A DNA stretch of 64,000 bases from Anisus vortex (taxonomy: Eukaryota > Mollusca > Gastropoda > Planorbidae): NCBI GenBank assembly GCA_949126835.1, contig OX421506.1:26573801-26637800 (forward strand), given 5' to 3'. A model generated the notes under the pieces. The model was not told the origin of the DNA. It made no database searches and saw only the letters and a list, made by a program, of their open reading frames with translations. This document shows, piece by piece, positions 11,140-23,272 of the stretch. Numbering within the stretch: position 1 is the stretch's first letter; every line of letters starts with the position of its first letter. Position numbers and translations under genes: made by a program.

Positions 11140-11754
11140 GGGCTAGATCGAATTGGCCCATTGGAAACCTCAAAGAACATTTTTTCCTTTTAAATTGGCC
11201 CAAGTTAAAGATAGTTTGTTAATACCTGGTTTTTTTTTATAAGTTATTTCCCCTTCATCCCCACTCATCCAACCTTTTAACCACTAACAAGACCAACAGA
11301 TTATCTCCTCCTGTCATTTAATCTCTGAAAGATTTCCGTGGACTTCCCAAAAAAAAGTATTTTCTGAAATCTTTATGTTTGGAAGAAATAGCTTGATGGG
11401 GTAGGTATGGAGTTAATGGGCTGGGGGGGGGGGTGTCGAGGGTTAAAGGATGGAAAAACAAAGGGAGTCGGGGTGTGTGGGTGTTTGTGTGTGTGTGAAA
11501 TAACGGAGGTGAAATAATTGGCAGCAGACAAATGTAATTATCTCTACATTGAAAGTTAATTAAACCAAAATATAACCGGCGGCTTCTCGGCTAATTGATT
11601 TAGTCCGTTAATTTAGGACGTATCAATTAAATTCTGGAGGTGGGGGAGGGGGGGAGGTGGAGGTAGGGGCAGGAAGAAATATAAAGTGTATTAGACGGGT
11701 TGTTTATTTTACTTTATTTAGTATATCCGTTGATGCTAGAAAGGTAAAAGTCTA
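11140..11754. other. No gene; contains G tracts
   Basis: It includes an 11-base G run near 11423-11433, a GT run near 11480-11500 and G-rich DNA at 11635-11670. No coding sequence is recognised. Confidence 0.4.
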
Positions 11755-11905
11755 GCTGTAGCTGTAGTTCCAGGGTTTAAATCCCGTAAGGACGGATATA
11801 TTTGTGAAGGACACGAATTAATTCCTAAATCTACCTCATTTGAAAGGTACACGAGACTGAGCATTGTGCCGGCCACTCACTCCCTTAGCATGCCCATGGT
11901 CCTTT
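11755..11905 (+). repeat. SINE-A, decayed copy
   Basis: Box-B-like gggtttaaatcccg near 11776 is followed by the tail block gagcattgtgccggccact and ttagcatgcccatggtcc, matching the intact copies. The middle is poorly conserved. Confidence 0.5.
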
Positions 11906-11929
11906 AGTCGATTCTCCTTTTTAAAAAAA

Positions 11930-12205
11930 TGGGGTATGGTGGTAGAGCGGTAGCGAGTTAGGCTGGAGTACTTACGGGCCTGGGTTCGAATCCTGGTGAA
12001 GGCTAGGATTTGTTTGCCAGGTCTGGAGGGTGTCCCTGATTCCACCCAGCTCTGATGGATACCCGACCTTAGTAAAGTAAAAGTGGCTGGGCATTGTACT
12101 GGCCACACATTCCCCTAGTATACCGCGGCCACAGAAACTGGTGAAACGCTGCTTCACCGACTATATGGATCAATTTGGTCCGATTAGATTACTTTTTCTT
12201 TACTT
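11930..12205 (+). mobile_element. SINE-A (tRNA-headed), nearly full length
   Basis: The tRNA-like head has a box-A-like ggtagagcggtagcgag and box B ggttcgaatcc. The body is gtctggagggtgtccctgat and cacccagctctgatgg. The tail is gggcattgtactggccacac, gctgcttcaccg and caatttggtccg, ending in tactttttctttac. SINEs of this kind are transcribed by RNA polymerase III and mobilised by a partner LINE. The copy runs directly into the 64-bp minisatellite. Confidence 0.8.
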
Positions 12206-12216
12206 CGAGTCGAGTA

Positions 12217-12845
12217 TTAAGATTTAAACTGTTGGCTAAGACGATCGACCTCTCTCCTGGACTCCTGGACCACATATGTACTAAGATTCGAACTGTTGGC
12301 TTAGGCGATCGACCTCTCTCCTGGACTCCCGGACCACACAAGTACTAAGATTCGAACTGTTGGATAAGGCGATCGACCTCTCTCCTGGACTCCTGGACCA
12401 CACAAGTACTAAGATTCGAACTGTTGGCTAAGGCGATCGACCTCTCTCCTGGACTCCTGGACCATACAAGTACTAAGATTTAAACTGTTGGCTTAGGCGA
12501 TCGACCTCTCTCCTGGACTCCTGGACCACACAAGTACTAAGATTCGAACTGTTGGATAAGGCGATCGACCTCTCTCCTGGACTCCTGGACCACACAAGTA
12601 TTAAGATTTAAACTGTTGGCTTAGGCGATCGACCTCTCTCCTGGACTCCTGGACCACACAAGTACTAAGATTCGAACTGTTGGCTAAGGCGATCGACCTT
12701 TCTTTTGGACTCCTGGACCTCACAAGTACTAAGATTCGAACTGTTGGCTAAGGCGATCGACCTTTCTCTTGGACTCCTGGACCTCACAAGTACTAAGATT
12801 CGAACTGTTGGCTAAGGCGATCGACCTCTCTCTCTCCTGGACCAG
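12217..12845. repeat. 64-bp minisatellite, about 10 units
   Basis: The unit is ctaagattcgaactgttggc, then ttaggcgatcgacctctctc, then ctggactcctggaccacaca, then agta. The period of 64 is constant (starts at 12217, 12281, 12345, 12409 and so on). The last units vary in the ctctctc part. The array begins about 12 bp after the SINE-A tail. Confidence 0.92.
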
Positions 12846-13707
12846 GCAATGTCTAATAGCGTCACTAATTCTGGCTCTGGTTTTTAAAAACCGTTGTTGG
12901 TGGTTTGAAACGGTAGAACGGGAGAAAGAAAACAACAACAACGTTACTACTTGACGGTTCCAGAGGGTGATGATCAGGTGTGGAGTGACGTCTTACCGTG
13001 TAGTACATTGTTGGTGAGGCGCCATGGAGAGTGGCGTAGGGGAAAGACAAAAGAGGTGCAGACAGAAGCGGCGTGCTTGTAGTGGGGAGAGTAGGGGGCG
13101 ACATCTGATACAAACTGACGCCCGGAGTATACTGGATGTGTTTTTGTGTGTGGAGTGCGCTTGTGCAGAAAAAAAGAAAGAACAAAAATAAAATTTATAA
13201 AAAAAACAACCGCACAATAACTTAAAGACATCTCTCTCTCTTCCACGCGATGAATGAGACGCTAATTGACCCACTTTGCGCAACGCTATCGAGATGAAAC
13301 TTGGCACATAGACGTGTTTCATTTTACAATATATTATTCAAAAATTTCATACAGTCTACACTCCATCACCCTAGTCCACAAAAAAAACAACAACAACAGT
13401 TTTTAACTCTTTTTCCTTTTTATTACACTTTATGGTGTGCATTTTAAAATCCTTATTGAAAGTGGTTTACTAACATATGTATTTTTGTATAGCAATTTGC
13501 CCTTTTTTAATTAAATCGTTGAAACTTCAAACATAAGCCAGTCTGTAGAGCAGTTTGCTAATTGCAGTCAATGCCAGACAAACAATGACATATTTACATG
13601 TTCCTTTTAGTTGTTCAGTAATGCTGTAGGCATAAAGTGTGTTGGTAAGGGTAGGTTAGGAGGAAGTAGTGTGTGTCTGAAGTCTGAGGTAGTTTAGTTT
13701 AGGCCCG
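12846..13707. other. No gene recognised
   Basis: Overlapping minus-strand frames of 90-110 codons (12865-13322) have no recognisable domain. 13245-13345 contains gagatgaaacttggcacata, a phrase often met in old transposon remnants, but no family can be assigned. Confidence 0.35.
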
Positions 13708-13913
13708 CAGGTGTCGGCAACCTTTTGATAATACTGTTGCAAAGTGGGATTTCTAATTCATTCAGCGTGCCAAGAGCTTTAAAGTCATCCTGTTCTAGCA
13801 CTTTCTTGTAAAGAAGAGAATTGAATCTCTTTTTTAGGGGGTCTTCCGCGTGCCACTGGAAATAGCTCTGCGTGCCAAGTCCTGCACGCACTACATAGGT
13901 TGCCGACTCCTAG
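13708..13913 (+). mobile_element. MITE D, near-complete copy
   Basis: The 5' end CAGGTGTCGGCAACC pairs with the 3' end GGTTGCCGACTCCTA. Between them lie gatttctaattcattcagcg, a block containing gtcatcctgttctagcact, and the gtcttccgcgtgccactgg / tgcgtgccaagtcctgcacg block. Length and TIRs fit a non-autonomous hAT element. No clean target duplication is visible here. Confidence 0.75.
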
Positions 13914-14681
13914 GCTAGGGCATTCAAGTAGAAGGTATGCCTATACTTTGTTTATAGATAAATTTAGCTTTTTGTGTTTATTCCTTTGCGAGTAGCGAAG
14001 AGAAGAATCTCCGGTAGGCTAATGCATAACCAACAAATTGATATAAAGGATTTATATTTTTAATTTGTTTGTTTTTGGAGGGTTATTTAATTTTGACTTT
14101 GAATTAATCCTAACCTGAACACATGTCTTCCATTTTATCGAAATCAAAATATTTTTGTTTCTAATTTTTTTTCCTTTCTGTAAACTTGAAACAAACCTGC
14201 AGTTGAAATAGTTTCTAAACATTGAATACAGAAAGTAAACCAACGGAAATACCCGAAAACTTTGCGTCACGTTAACAACTTGATTCTATTACAAGTTATT
14301 TTTTCCTCTCCTGCTGCCATGAGAGAGGATGCTGGATATTCTGGATGTTTGACCGCTCCGTGCCTAGTGTCATACTTTAACTGCTCAACATCAGTTTATC
14401 CCTCCCTCCCTACCACCCCCGCCACTCTTGACTCGTGTACCCGTTTCTCTCTTGCTGACTTGCCCCCCCCCCCCACCCCGGCCGCCTCCCCTGTCTGTCT
14501 TAAACATACACCGCTTCGGCGGACGTGACCCTCCCCCCCCACACACACACACACTCACACAGAACTTTCCCTGCCCTGGGCAAAGAAAACTTCAGGTGCG
14601 CTCGCAGCCTTCCGGTGCTAATGGGACAGCGATGACGGAGTTGTTTGTTACGGATATGATAGTTTATGCATTCACTGGATA
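13914..14681. other. No gene recognised
   Basis: AT-rich to 14280, then C-rich (12-base C run near 14462). Overlapping open frames in the C-rich part look compositional. Confidence 0.4.
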
Positions 14682-14733
<52 letters not shown>

Positions 14734-15130
14734 AATGTATCTTTCTTTTTCTCTTTCATCGCTATTTCTGCCTACTTTCTCTCATGTCTCAATTTGTCTT
14801 TCTCCCTCTCTCTCTCTCTTCTAACTGTATGCCTCTTTATTATCTCTAATATCATCTCTTTCTGTTGTTACTCTCTCTCTATTTCTCTCTCTCTCTTTCT
14901 CTCAATGTATCTTTCTTTCTCTCGTTCTTATCTAAATCTGCCTACTTTCTCTCGTGTCTCAATTTCTCTATCTCTCTCTTTCTCATTGCACCTTTCTCTA
15001 TCTTTATATTTTATATGTCTCACTCTCTTCTCTTTACTACCTTCTCTGTGTCTCTTTCTCCTCTTCACACTTTCTCCTATCTCCCTCGCCTGGCCACTGT
15101 CCACTATCTCCATCTCTGCCCATTTCTCTA
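14682..15130. repeat. CT-rich microsatellite tract
   Basis: Long imperfect (CT)n with TTTCT interruptions. A repeated phrase containing tctcaatgtatctttctttt, tctgcctactttctctc and tgtctcaattt recurs at 14730-14800 and 14900-14970, so part of the tract is itself duplicated. The Ser/Leu/Phe-rich frame (14428-15162) is an artefact of this. Confidence 0.85.
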
Positions 15131-15470
15131 TGGCCACACTCTCTTCCACTCCACCATATTGAAATCTAATTCTTATAGAAGTGCATGATGGAAATAAGGA
15201 ATTCAAACACAATGGGCCTTGAAATAAGCTGTGAAAGGCCACAACTTCTATAAGCGTCCAAAATGTATCCTGAATTATTTTTATTTTATCGCACCTTTGT
15301 TGGCATAGGCCTGTGTAGTATTTTGTACAGTGACATGAACAGAATTGAAATTATGGAACGTATTGCAAACTATGTTGTTTTAAAGAACCCAAAATGATCC
15401 AGTCAGACAGTTGGTGCTGATGAACGCGAAAAAGAAATTGAAGGTTTAAGGGCTTAAAAAATATAAATGG
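15131..15470. other. No gene recognised
   Basis: Unique-looking sequence with no open frame of note. Confidence 0.4.
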
Positions 15471-15473
15471 CGA

Positions 15474-16130
15474 GGCAGTATTTCAATGTGACACGCATGT
15501 CATACAATATTTCAACGTGACGTGCATGCTATACAGTATTGCAATGTGACATGCATGTCATACACTATTTCAATGTGACAAGCATGCCATACAATATTCA
15601 AATGTGACATGCATGTCATAAAGTTTTTCAATGTGACATTCATGTCATACAATATTTCAATGTGAAATACATGCAATACAATATTTCAACGTGACGTGCA
15701 TGTCATACACTATTTCAATGTGACATGCATGTCATACACTATTTCAATGTGACATGCATGTCATACACTATTTCAAATGTGACAAGCATGCCATACAATA
15801 TTCAAATGTGACATGCATGTCATAAAGTTTTTCAATGTGACATCCATGTCATACAATATTTCAATGTAACATGTATGTCATACAATATTTCAACGTGACA
15901 TGCGTGTCATACAATATTTCAATGTTACATGCATTTCATACAGTATTTCAATGTGTCATGCATGGCATACACTATTTCCATGTGACATTCATGTCATAGG
16001 TAAGCCTTCACTATTTCAATGTGTCATGCATGCCATACAATATGTCAATGTGACATGTATGTCATACAGTATTTCAATGTGACAAGCATGCCAAACAATA
16101 GTTCAATTTGACATGCGTGCCATACAAATA
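15474..16130. repeat. 29-bp minisatellite, about 22 units
   Basis: The unit is tttcaatgtgacatgcatg plus tcatacaata. Most units hold the perfect palindrome GACATGCATGTC or a one-base variant. Units are diverged, and one carries a 12-bp insertion near 16000. A block of several units recurs (15540-15660 and 15750-15870), so segmental duplication within the array occurred. Confidence 0.9.
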
Positions 16131-16896
16131 TGCCATACTAAAATTCCCCCCCCCCCGCAAACACACACTTACTACTCATGTGTGTGGGAATACTGTGAGA
16201 AAGTCCGGCGAGTAAATCACGTGTGAGGAGCCGTAAATTAGGGGGAGGGGGATGGGAGGTGAGTGTATAGGGGAGGCCATTTCGATTCCCGATTATTTAG
16301 CCAATCAGCGCGGCCCTTTTCGATAGCTCATTGTTGCCCCCGGATGTGAATGGCGCGAGTGCTCGTTCATGTGACAGCTCCGCAGCGGGAGCGGCGGGGG
16401 GGGGGGGGGAGGTCGGAGAGAGAGAACGAGAGAGAGGGATAGAATACAACAAGAAAAGAGAGTGTGCGTGAGAGACGGAGAGGAGAGAGAGAGAGAACGC
16501 GGTAACAAGTTCATCATTTTTGCTCTTGACAATGACATGGGGTGGGTTGATGGGAATGGGGGGTCTCGTCCATGATTTCTGGTATTCATTGATTCTCACA
16601 AGTTCACTGTGAAGTGCTCCTGTAGTACGGCAGTGGAGAGAAAATGTTTCTCTTAAAATGACAATCACTCGTTGAGTTTTCCATTGTGTGTGTGTTTCAT
16701 TTTATTTCAAAAGTAATCTTTTTTTTTTATATAGTGAAATAAGACTTCCAAAAATATTAAACTAAAATTTCATATAGTCACTTCCCACAATCCATCACTT
16801 TTGACGTTTATTTTGAACAAACCATTGAAAAGAAGTCCACCGAAGAGCCAATTTAGAAAATGTCATTGAAATGTGAAAACTCTCATTGTGACTATA
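16131..16896. other. No gene; CpG-rich patch with CCAAT and G14
   Basis: 16200-16400 contains agccaatcagcgcggccc near 16308, many CpGs and a 14-base G run at 16396-16409, then a GAGA stretch. It could be a promoter-like patch. The minus-strand frames here are simple-sequence products. Confidence 0.4.
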
Positions 16897-17005
16897 TAGA
16901 TAGATAAATAGATAGATGATAGATAGATCGATAGATCGATCGATCGATAGATAGATCGATAGATCGATCGAAAGATAGATAGATAGATAGATCGATAGAT
17001 CGATC

Positions 17006-17048
<43 letters not shown>

Positions 17049-17155
17049 CGATAGATCGATAGATCGATAGATAGATAGATCGATAGATAGATCGATAGAT
17101 CGATAGATCGATAGATAGATAGATAGATAGATAGATCGATAGATAGATATATAGA
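16897..17155. repeat. (GATA)/(GATC) tetranucleotide tract
   Basis: About 260 bp of GATA units interspersed with GATCGATC pairs, so the tract is rich in self-complementary ATCGAT. The Leu-Ser-Ile-Tyr / Arg-Ser-Ile frames are artefacts. Confidence 0.95.
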
Positions 17156-17837
17156 TATAATTCACAGCCAGATATACTCCAACCTTTGACCAACCTCATG
17201 GGAACATTTCACTAAACTAATCACAATCCTTTTGTGTGTATTTTCTCATTCTGGTCTAGATATACTGTAGCATGCAAAAACACTAACATAGAGAGAGGGG
17301 GGTTAGGGTTAGGGGGGGGGGGAAGAGATAAGATTCGTTTTGAAACATTTCAAAAAACAAGATTTCCTGATATCAATCCAACGCTACCTGCTAAGTCGTC
17401 GTGTCTCGCCTTATGCGGGGAATCCCCCTCATCCGTAAGAAGCTCCAGCGTGACGCGATTAACATCGTCTGCCGCTTGCCGCACTGCGAACCGTCCCCCT
17501 CCCGTGAACAAAATTAACAACGCGACCTAAATCTCTTTCAACATTGACAATTTATATATATATTAGTTCCCATCGTCTCCGAAATGTGTTGACTTCTGGC
17601 GGTGCTTCGTTAAATACATTTTGATAACTTCCCCCCAAAAAAACGTGACGCTTGGGAGTCCAACCCGAATTTTTTGGCGCCGACCTTTTAGCAAGTAGGG
17701 GCGCGTCAAATCTTATCGCTGAAAGTCGTGGCTGTTATTTAAAAACTTAAAAAACTAAACGGGAAAACCCACAGGGGCTGGACATTTCCGTTTCTTCAGA
17801 CGGAAATAAGATGGAAAGAGATCGAGACAAGAGGACA
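17156..17837. other. Mostly unique; one possible exon-like patch
   Basis: It contains an 11-base G run at 17312-17322. On the minus strand, 17510 down to 17355 reads open with balanced composition (for example QAADDVNRVTLELLTDEG), then stops. Within it a 96-bp segment is bordered by cgcag and by ag|gtagcg, which could be splice signals. No homologue is recognised, and a chance frame is at least as likely. Confidence 0.2.
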
Positions 17838-17838
17838 G

Positions 17839-17875
<37 letters not shown>

Positions 17876-17885
17876 AAGAAAGACT
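17838..17885. repeat. GA microsatellite
   Basis: A short (GA)n run of about 40 bp with cgag and aaag interruptions at the right. Confidence 0.85.
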
Positions 17886-18255
17886 CACATGTAGAGTAAG
17901 AAAGAGGCAATGCTAATCTTCAAGGCCATCTCCTATGTCCGCCGCACCGACGGAAATCTAACCGTTAAATGTTAATTCTGGAGACAAATAAAAACAACAC
18001 ACACGCAGACCAAATCGTCTGGAGCCATCTTGTCACTAGGAAACAAGGGAAATTACTCTTTAGTGAAAAAATTTTTTGTTAGCGCGGGCTTGAGGATTGA
18101 GAGTAAGATAGAAAAAAGCAGAGTAGGGGGGAGTTTTGGGGAAAGCTTAGCAGGATGTTGCCAGTCTCTTTTGGCATCAACACTTTCCTTTTTTTGTGTG
18201 TGTTGAATTTCTACCTCAGCTCCATCTTCTTCCTCTTTGACTCCTTTCAACAATT
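17886..18255. other. No gene recognised
   Basis: It contains agccatcttgtc near 18023, a partial YY1-like ATGGC motif on the minus strand. No gene is supported. Confidence 0.4.
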
Positions 18256-18350
18256 GGAGGTCGAGGGGTGACGGGTGCGTGTGGGTCGAGGGAGGTCGAG
18301 GGGGGGAGGGAGGTCGAGGGGGGAGGGAGGTCGAGGGAGGGGGGGTGGAG
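18256..18350. repeat. G-rich 12-17-bp tandem repeat
   Basis: Five to six units of ggaggtcgaggg with variable G tails. Runs of three to seven Gs at short spacing make it a plausible G-quadruplex former on the plus strand. Confidence 0.8.
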
Positions 18351-19374
18351 GCTCGCTTCTTGGTCTGTCCATGTGCCAACTCACAAAAATAAAATGCATA
18401 ATTTTTTTATATAATTTAAATTTAAACAAACATACTTACACACACAGACACACACACATGCACGCACGAGCAGTCGGAAAGCAAGAGAGAAGAAGATAAG
18501 GGAGGGAAGAGAAAGAATGACAGAGAGGGAAAGAGAGAGAGAGAGTGGGAGAGATTGCAGGTGTGGGAGAGAGAAGGCTGCAAGGGTGAGGGCCGGAGGG
18601 AGGCTGAGGTGGGTGGGAATGCAAATGTTATCGAAGGCGGAGCGCACGAGGGGAGAAGTTTTGACGTAGGCTCAGAAAATAAACATTTGTCGAGCATGGC
18701 ATTTCTGCAAACTGCTGCTAAGTGTTAAAAAGGGATGGAGGGGGGAGGGGCGGGAAGGGGGAAAAGGGGGGGGGTGACAAGGTAAGACAGATAGTGAGAG
18801 GGGAGGAGATGGTAGGAAAGGGGAAATGGCATTAAAATTTAAAACTGGGGGGGGGGGGGGTGATGAAGGGGTGAGGCAAGTCAAGAAAAATAAACTTCGT
18901 TTTTTGAAAATGCCTCAAAGATTAAGAATTATGTTTTTTTAAAGTTTAGCTTGGGAAGGGGGGGGGGAGGATAGAGAAGATGTCAAACGTGAAAATATAC
19001 ACCTCCCCCTCCCCTCCCCCCCCCACCCACACAGCAATCGTGTCATAGTGACTTATATGTCAGGCCTACAGTGGAGTAGCCGTGGTAGGTCGGAGTAGTG
19101 GCGGCCTGCCTCCCCTTGGGCGCCAGTATTAGGCTACCGACTGATTACATTTTAGGTTGGGGGTGGGGGGTTACGTCAAATAACGTAATATAATCATATT
19201 TCGTAATCGAATACGTCATATATATTATATACGCACATTGCTTGGTCGATTACTTCTCGTGTCAGAATCGATCATTATATAAATAAATAAGCATTTTGCT
19301 TTATTCTATAATTAACTTATATTGAATACATTTTTTTTTAAAGAATGTTGCCAATTATGTACATTTCTCTTAAC
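18351..19374. other. No gene; purine-rich with long G runs
   Basis: Almost entirely GA/GGGA-biased to 18890, with G14 near 18847-18860 and G10 near 18958-18967, then C tracts at 19005-19025. The Ser/Leu/Pro-rich minus-strand frames are compositional. Confidence 0.5.
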
Positions 19375-19577
19375 CAGGAGTCGGCAAAATATTGACGACA
19401 TTGTGCCAAAGTAGAATTTCTAATTCATTCAGCGCGTAAACAGCCAAAACGTCAACAACCTGCTCTAACATTAAATTTCTTGTAGAGGAAACTTCAATTG
19501 CCTTTTGTATATGTGTACCTTTGAAAATCGCTCTGCGCACCAAGTCTGACTCGCGTGCCTTCGGGTTGCCGACCCTT
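19375..19577 (+). mobile_element. MITE D copy
   Basis: It begins CAGGAGTCGGCAA and ends GGTTGCCGACCCTT, with gtgccaaagtagaatttcta and ttcattcagcg inside. Full length with scattered changes. Confidence 0.75.
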
Positions 19578-20905
19578 ACTATAGACCATAGCCATATCGG
19601 CTAAATTTAATATACTTTACATATAAAATGTATCATCTAATTGAAAACATAACATATAGGCCTCGGCAAATCGATTGAAAAAATGTTATACAAACAAAAA
19701 TTTGGGAAAAATATTTAACCCAATTTTTTTTTAAATATATAATTACAACAACAAAAAAAGAAGAAAAACAAGACAAGACTCAACTACACAACCAATCCAC
19801 TTCTATTATATTTCGTTTACTTTAAAATATATAATATAATTAGTTACATACAAAAACAACAACTAAAACGTTTCAAAAAAAACATAAAAATGAAAATGGA
19901 ATTTAAAAAAACAACACCAAATTGTATTCTTATTATATTATATATAAAACAATTAATAAAGTCGACTTCAAACAAATAATTTAACTTTAAGAAAAATGTA
20001 AAATGCAATATTTAAAAAGACAAAAAAGCAATAGTTGAAATAAAATACAATGTTTGCTAACAAATAAAATAAAGAGCGTATTAATCACTTAAAGTTGATT
20101 CGCTGTTTGCTTTTGTGGCTATGGTTTGTCTGTATGTTTCATTTGGCTTTGAAATCCGCGGGAGTGGTTTAAAGGTGTCAAGCTGTGAACTGGCGGGAAA
20201 CAGCTTTTCGGAATCCTGGGTAATCATCACGTGACCTTCATCACATCAAACTGGCCAGGTTTTTTCTTTATACAAAAAAAAAATCAGTCTCGGGTCGTAT
20301 GGACACAATCCGACTTCCATCAATTAGCGGGAATGTGGCTTGGTCAAACAAGTGGACTGGTGGGAAGGGGGGCGAGGGGGGGGGGAGGGATTTCTTAGAA
20401 GCAGAAGGCAGAAATTAGATTTCCTCGTTTATGATTGGTTGAAATGTATTTAATACTTTCACTGATTGGTTGGATAAACAAAACAAACATTTTGAAGAAG
20501 AAAAAAAATTCGTTCGGAGCTGTTTATATATTTAATTAAATATATTGACCTCTACATACACTCACACACTCACACACTCACACCCACTCACACACACACA
20601 CTTAATGGCTTTTTCTCCTTAGCCTTTAAAAAAAAAGAATTATATCTTCAAAAGGAATTTTGTCTTATTTTCTTATTTGAGTACAACAGAGCATACACAC
20701 ACAAAGAGAAAATTAAAATGTAATTAGTGATTGTCTAATAAAATAGGTAATTAATTGAACATAAATCCTGTTTGTTTGTTTATTAGATCTTACATTTATT
20801 ATGCAAGCAATATTTGCCTAAGCTTTTAATATGTGACAGTCCAAAAGTTTGATCTTACCAGTGCCTTTTTTTCATCTTGCCGTTTCTTTTTGCTTTTAAT
20901 TATAG
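19578..20905. other. No gene; AT-rich
   Basis: 19600-20090 is strongly A-rich. 20370-20385 has a G10 tract. Two gattggtt motifs (reverse CCAAT boxes) lie near 20434 and 20464. A CACA tract runs 20555-20600. Confidence 0.45.
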
Positions 20906-21073
20906 AGTGCCAAAGTATGATTTCTAATTTATCCCGCGTGCTAAACATCTAAAAATTCATCCTGTTCTGTCACTCAATTTTACTTGAAAAGCCATTTTGG
21001 AGATTTTCCGCGTGCCATTTAAAATGGCTCTGCGTGCCAAGTCCGACACGCGTTCCTTAGGTTTCCGAACCCT
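20906..21073 (+). mobile_element. MITE D copy, 5' end lost
   Basis: gagtgccaaagtatgatttc, then cgcgtgccatttaaaatggc, tgcgtgccaagtccgacacg and the 3' part ggtttccgaaccct. The left inverted repeat is absent. Confidence 0.7.
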
Positions 21074-22535
21074 AGTCAACACATACTACCACACAAGCCT
21101 TTCCCTGTAACCTCACCAAACTAACCATTTACGACCCAGACAAGGACCACCAAAACTTTCAATAACATTGATCTTTAGTAGGCCTTCTTACTCAACCCTT
21201 TGTAGACAAGACCAAGGTTAGTTAAAATACAATACAATTGTAGCTCTTCATGAAAATCATAATGTATGGGTTAAGTGGCAAAGTTTACTTGTTTAGGTCA
21301 ATCTTAGCGTCTATCTGTCTCTATTAGCAAGGATTTTGTTTTAAAGAATTTTTTTTATTTTTTTTAAGATGATTCAATTCAACGAAAGACAGCAGACGTG
21401 ATTGTTCTGGGATTTAAGTTCGCAGACGTCAAAGATCTAAAGAATCGAGTGTGAGGGTACTGCATTGTCTGGTAAGTGACGATTCGTCAGTGTCAAAATG
21501 TATGCTTTGGCAGTGAAAAGAAAAGACACTGTCTAACTTATTGGTATATATATACACACGCACATACACAGAACATATATATACATATATACTAGTTGAC
21601 CTGTGTACATTATGGCCATACAAAAGTAATCTATAGGCCTATTTTTCAAATTGCAAAATCATCAACGAAGGTAAATTAATTAATTATTATTGTACAATTG
21701 CTACCATACATATAAATCTGAAAATATGTGGGTGGGTATGTGTGTGTACATACCGTATAATCTTTTTTAATACTGGACAGAATGACATGAAATTTGCTAC
21801 AAATATTATTTGTGTTATTGCGGTGAACACTGTCAAGGTTTTAATTTTTTTTTATTACCGCAGTGGTCATTTCGGTCACAAAACGGGAATAGAAAGACAA
21901 CATTTGTTTCACGTTGAAATTTCCGGTACTGGACCGACTTTATATCATTTGTGTTCGCAAAATGAGAAACAAAAAATATGGCGTAGACGTAGAGATAAGA
22001 CCAAAGCTTATTCTTTTTTATGACGTCATCATAAAGGGAAAAACATTTATTCGTGTTTCAAGTTTCAAGTGTTGTAAACGACTTAAATTAACTTTGTAGC
22101 GGGAAAGTTTAGCCTTTTCGGAGATCCGTGCACACATAAAATGCTGGTCTACGATAAAATCAGAACAAAAAGACGGCACTGCAATCCAGGAAATAAAGTG
22201 TCTGCTAAAACATACTGGGCATTCAATACAAGAGACTAATGGCGAAAAAATGGGGAAGGGGAGATCGGTACCACTGGCATAAATATATTAATCAATGATA
22301 CATCTATTGAGTATATATATTTCTTTATTTGCTTCTCGGCTGTAGTTTTCTTTTCTTTTTTTCTTTTTGTGACTTTTATGTATTTAGAATTGTGTGAGTT
22401 ATGTGCATATTATCGTCAAATTTCGACGTGTGTGAAAGCATTGGGCTATTCGACTGGTATTTACTCTATGGCTATGGGAAGTATTTTATGTAGAATAACC
22501 TGTATCTGTTGATATTTGTCGATCTACACTAAATA
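21074..22535. other. No gene recognised
   Basis: A 93-codon open frame (21742-22023) includes ggacagaatgacatgaaatt, a phrase reminiscent of old transposon tails, but no family can be assigned. The rest is AT-rich. Confidence 0.35.
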
Positions 22536-22790
22536 TAGATACTTAATCTACTCTCTCTATCATATCTATTCCATCTACTTCTTATTTCCATTTATAAAAA
22601 CTGACTATCTTTGTGTGTAATATATCTATCCAATCTATCTATAATCTATCTATCTAGTCTTTTTATCTACTCTATCTATCTACTCTATCTATATACTCCA
22701 TCTATCAATCTATCATCTATCTAGTCGATATATTCATCCATCTATAAATCTATCTAATCTATAGGCCTACCCTATATCTAGTCTATCCAA
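22536..22790. repeat. Degenerate (CTAT)n tract
   Basis: About 250 bp of interrupted tctatctatctaatc-type units, the complement of the GATA tracts elsewhere. Confidence 0.75.
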
Positions 22791-23135
22791 CCAAGAATAT
22801 TTTTTTTTCACTATTTATATTCATGTATATCTCTTGAACTGTCTTTATTATATTTTTCTTCCAATCTCTTCTTTGTTTCGTGGAATCTAGCGTATCTCTC
22901 TGTGGCATTTTCTCTTCAGTAAGTCCATAAAGACAACCCTTATACCCGCATCCTCGGCGAAATGATTAAGAAGAGCAAAGGTCAAGGTTTCTTTTAAGCT
23001 AATCCGGTATAGTGCAGGCTAAGATCTACTGGACATTCAATACAGGAATCAAACGGCAGGCGCTGTGGTGGTGGAACGGGGTGGGTGGGGGGAATATGGG
23101 GGTCTAAACCCAGTGGAATATTGATATGAATCATT
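22791..23135. other. No gene recognised
   Basis: No open frame, repeat or RNA gene is seen. Confidence 0.4.
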
Positions 23136-23202
23136 GATTGAAAGATAGAGTGATCGATAGATAGATTGATAGATAAAGAGATAGATAGATAGACAGACAG
23201 AC

Positions 23203-23261
<59 letters not shown>

Positions 23262-23272
23262 CACATATATAG
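23136..23272. repeat. (GATA)n microsatellite
   Basis: Perfect GATA units from 23203 to 23260, with ACAG and degenerate units to the left. Confidence 0.92.

Noticed and set aside
13245..13345. Helitron- or Penelope-like remnant (gagatgaaacttggcacata), also 21775 and 8300
   Set aside because: The phrases are suggestive, but no terminal structure or coding motif is present.
14428..15162. 244-codon frame with hydrophobic Ser/Leu/Phe runs that mimics a membrane protein
   Set aside because: Encoded by (CT)n simple sequence; no conserved motif.
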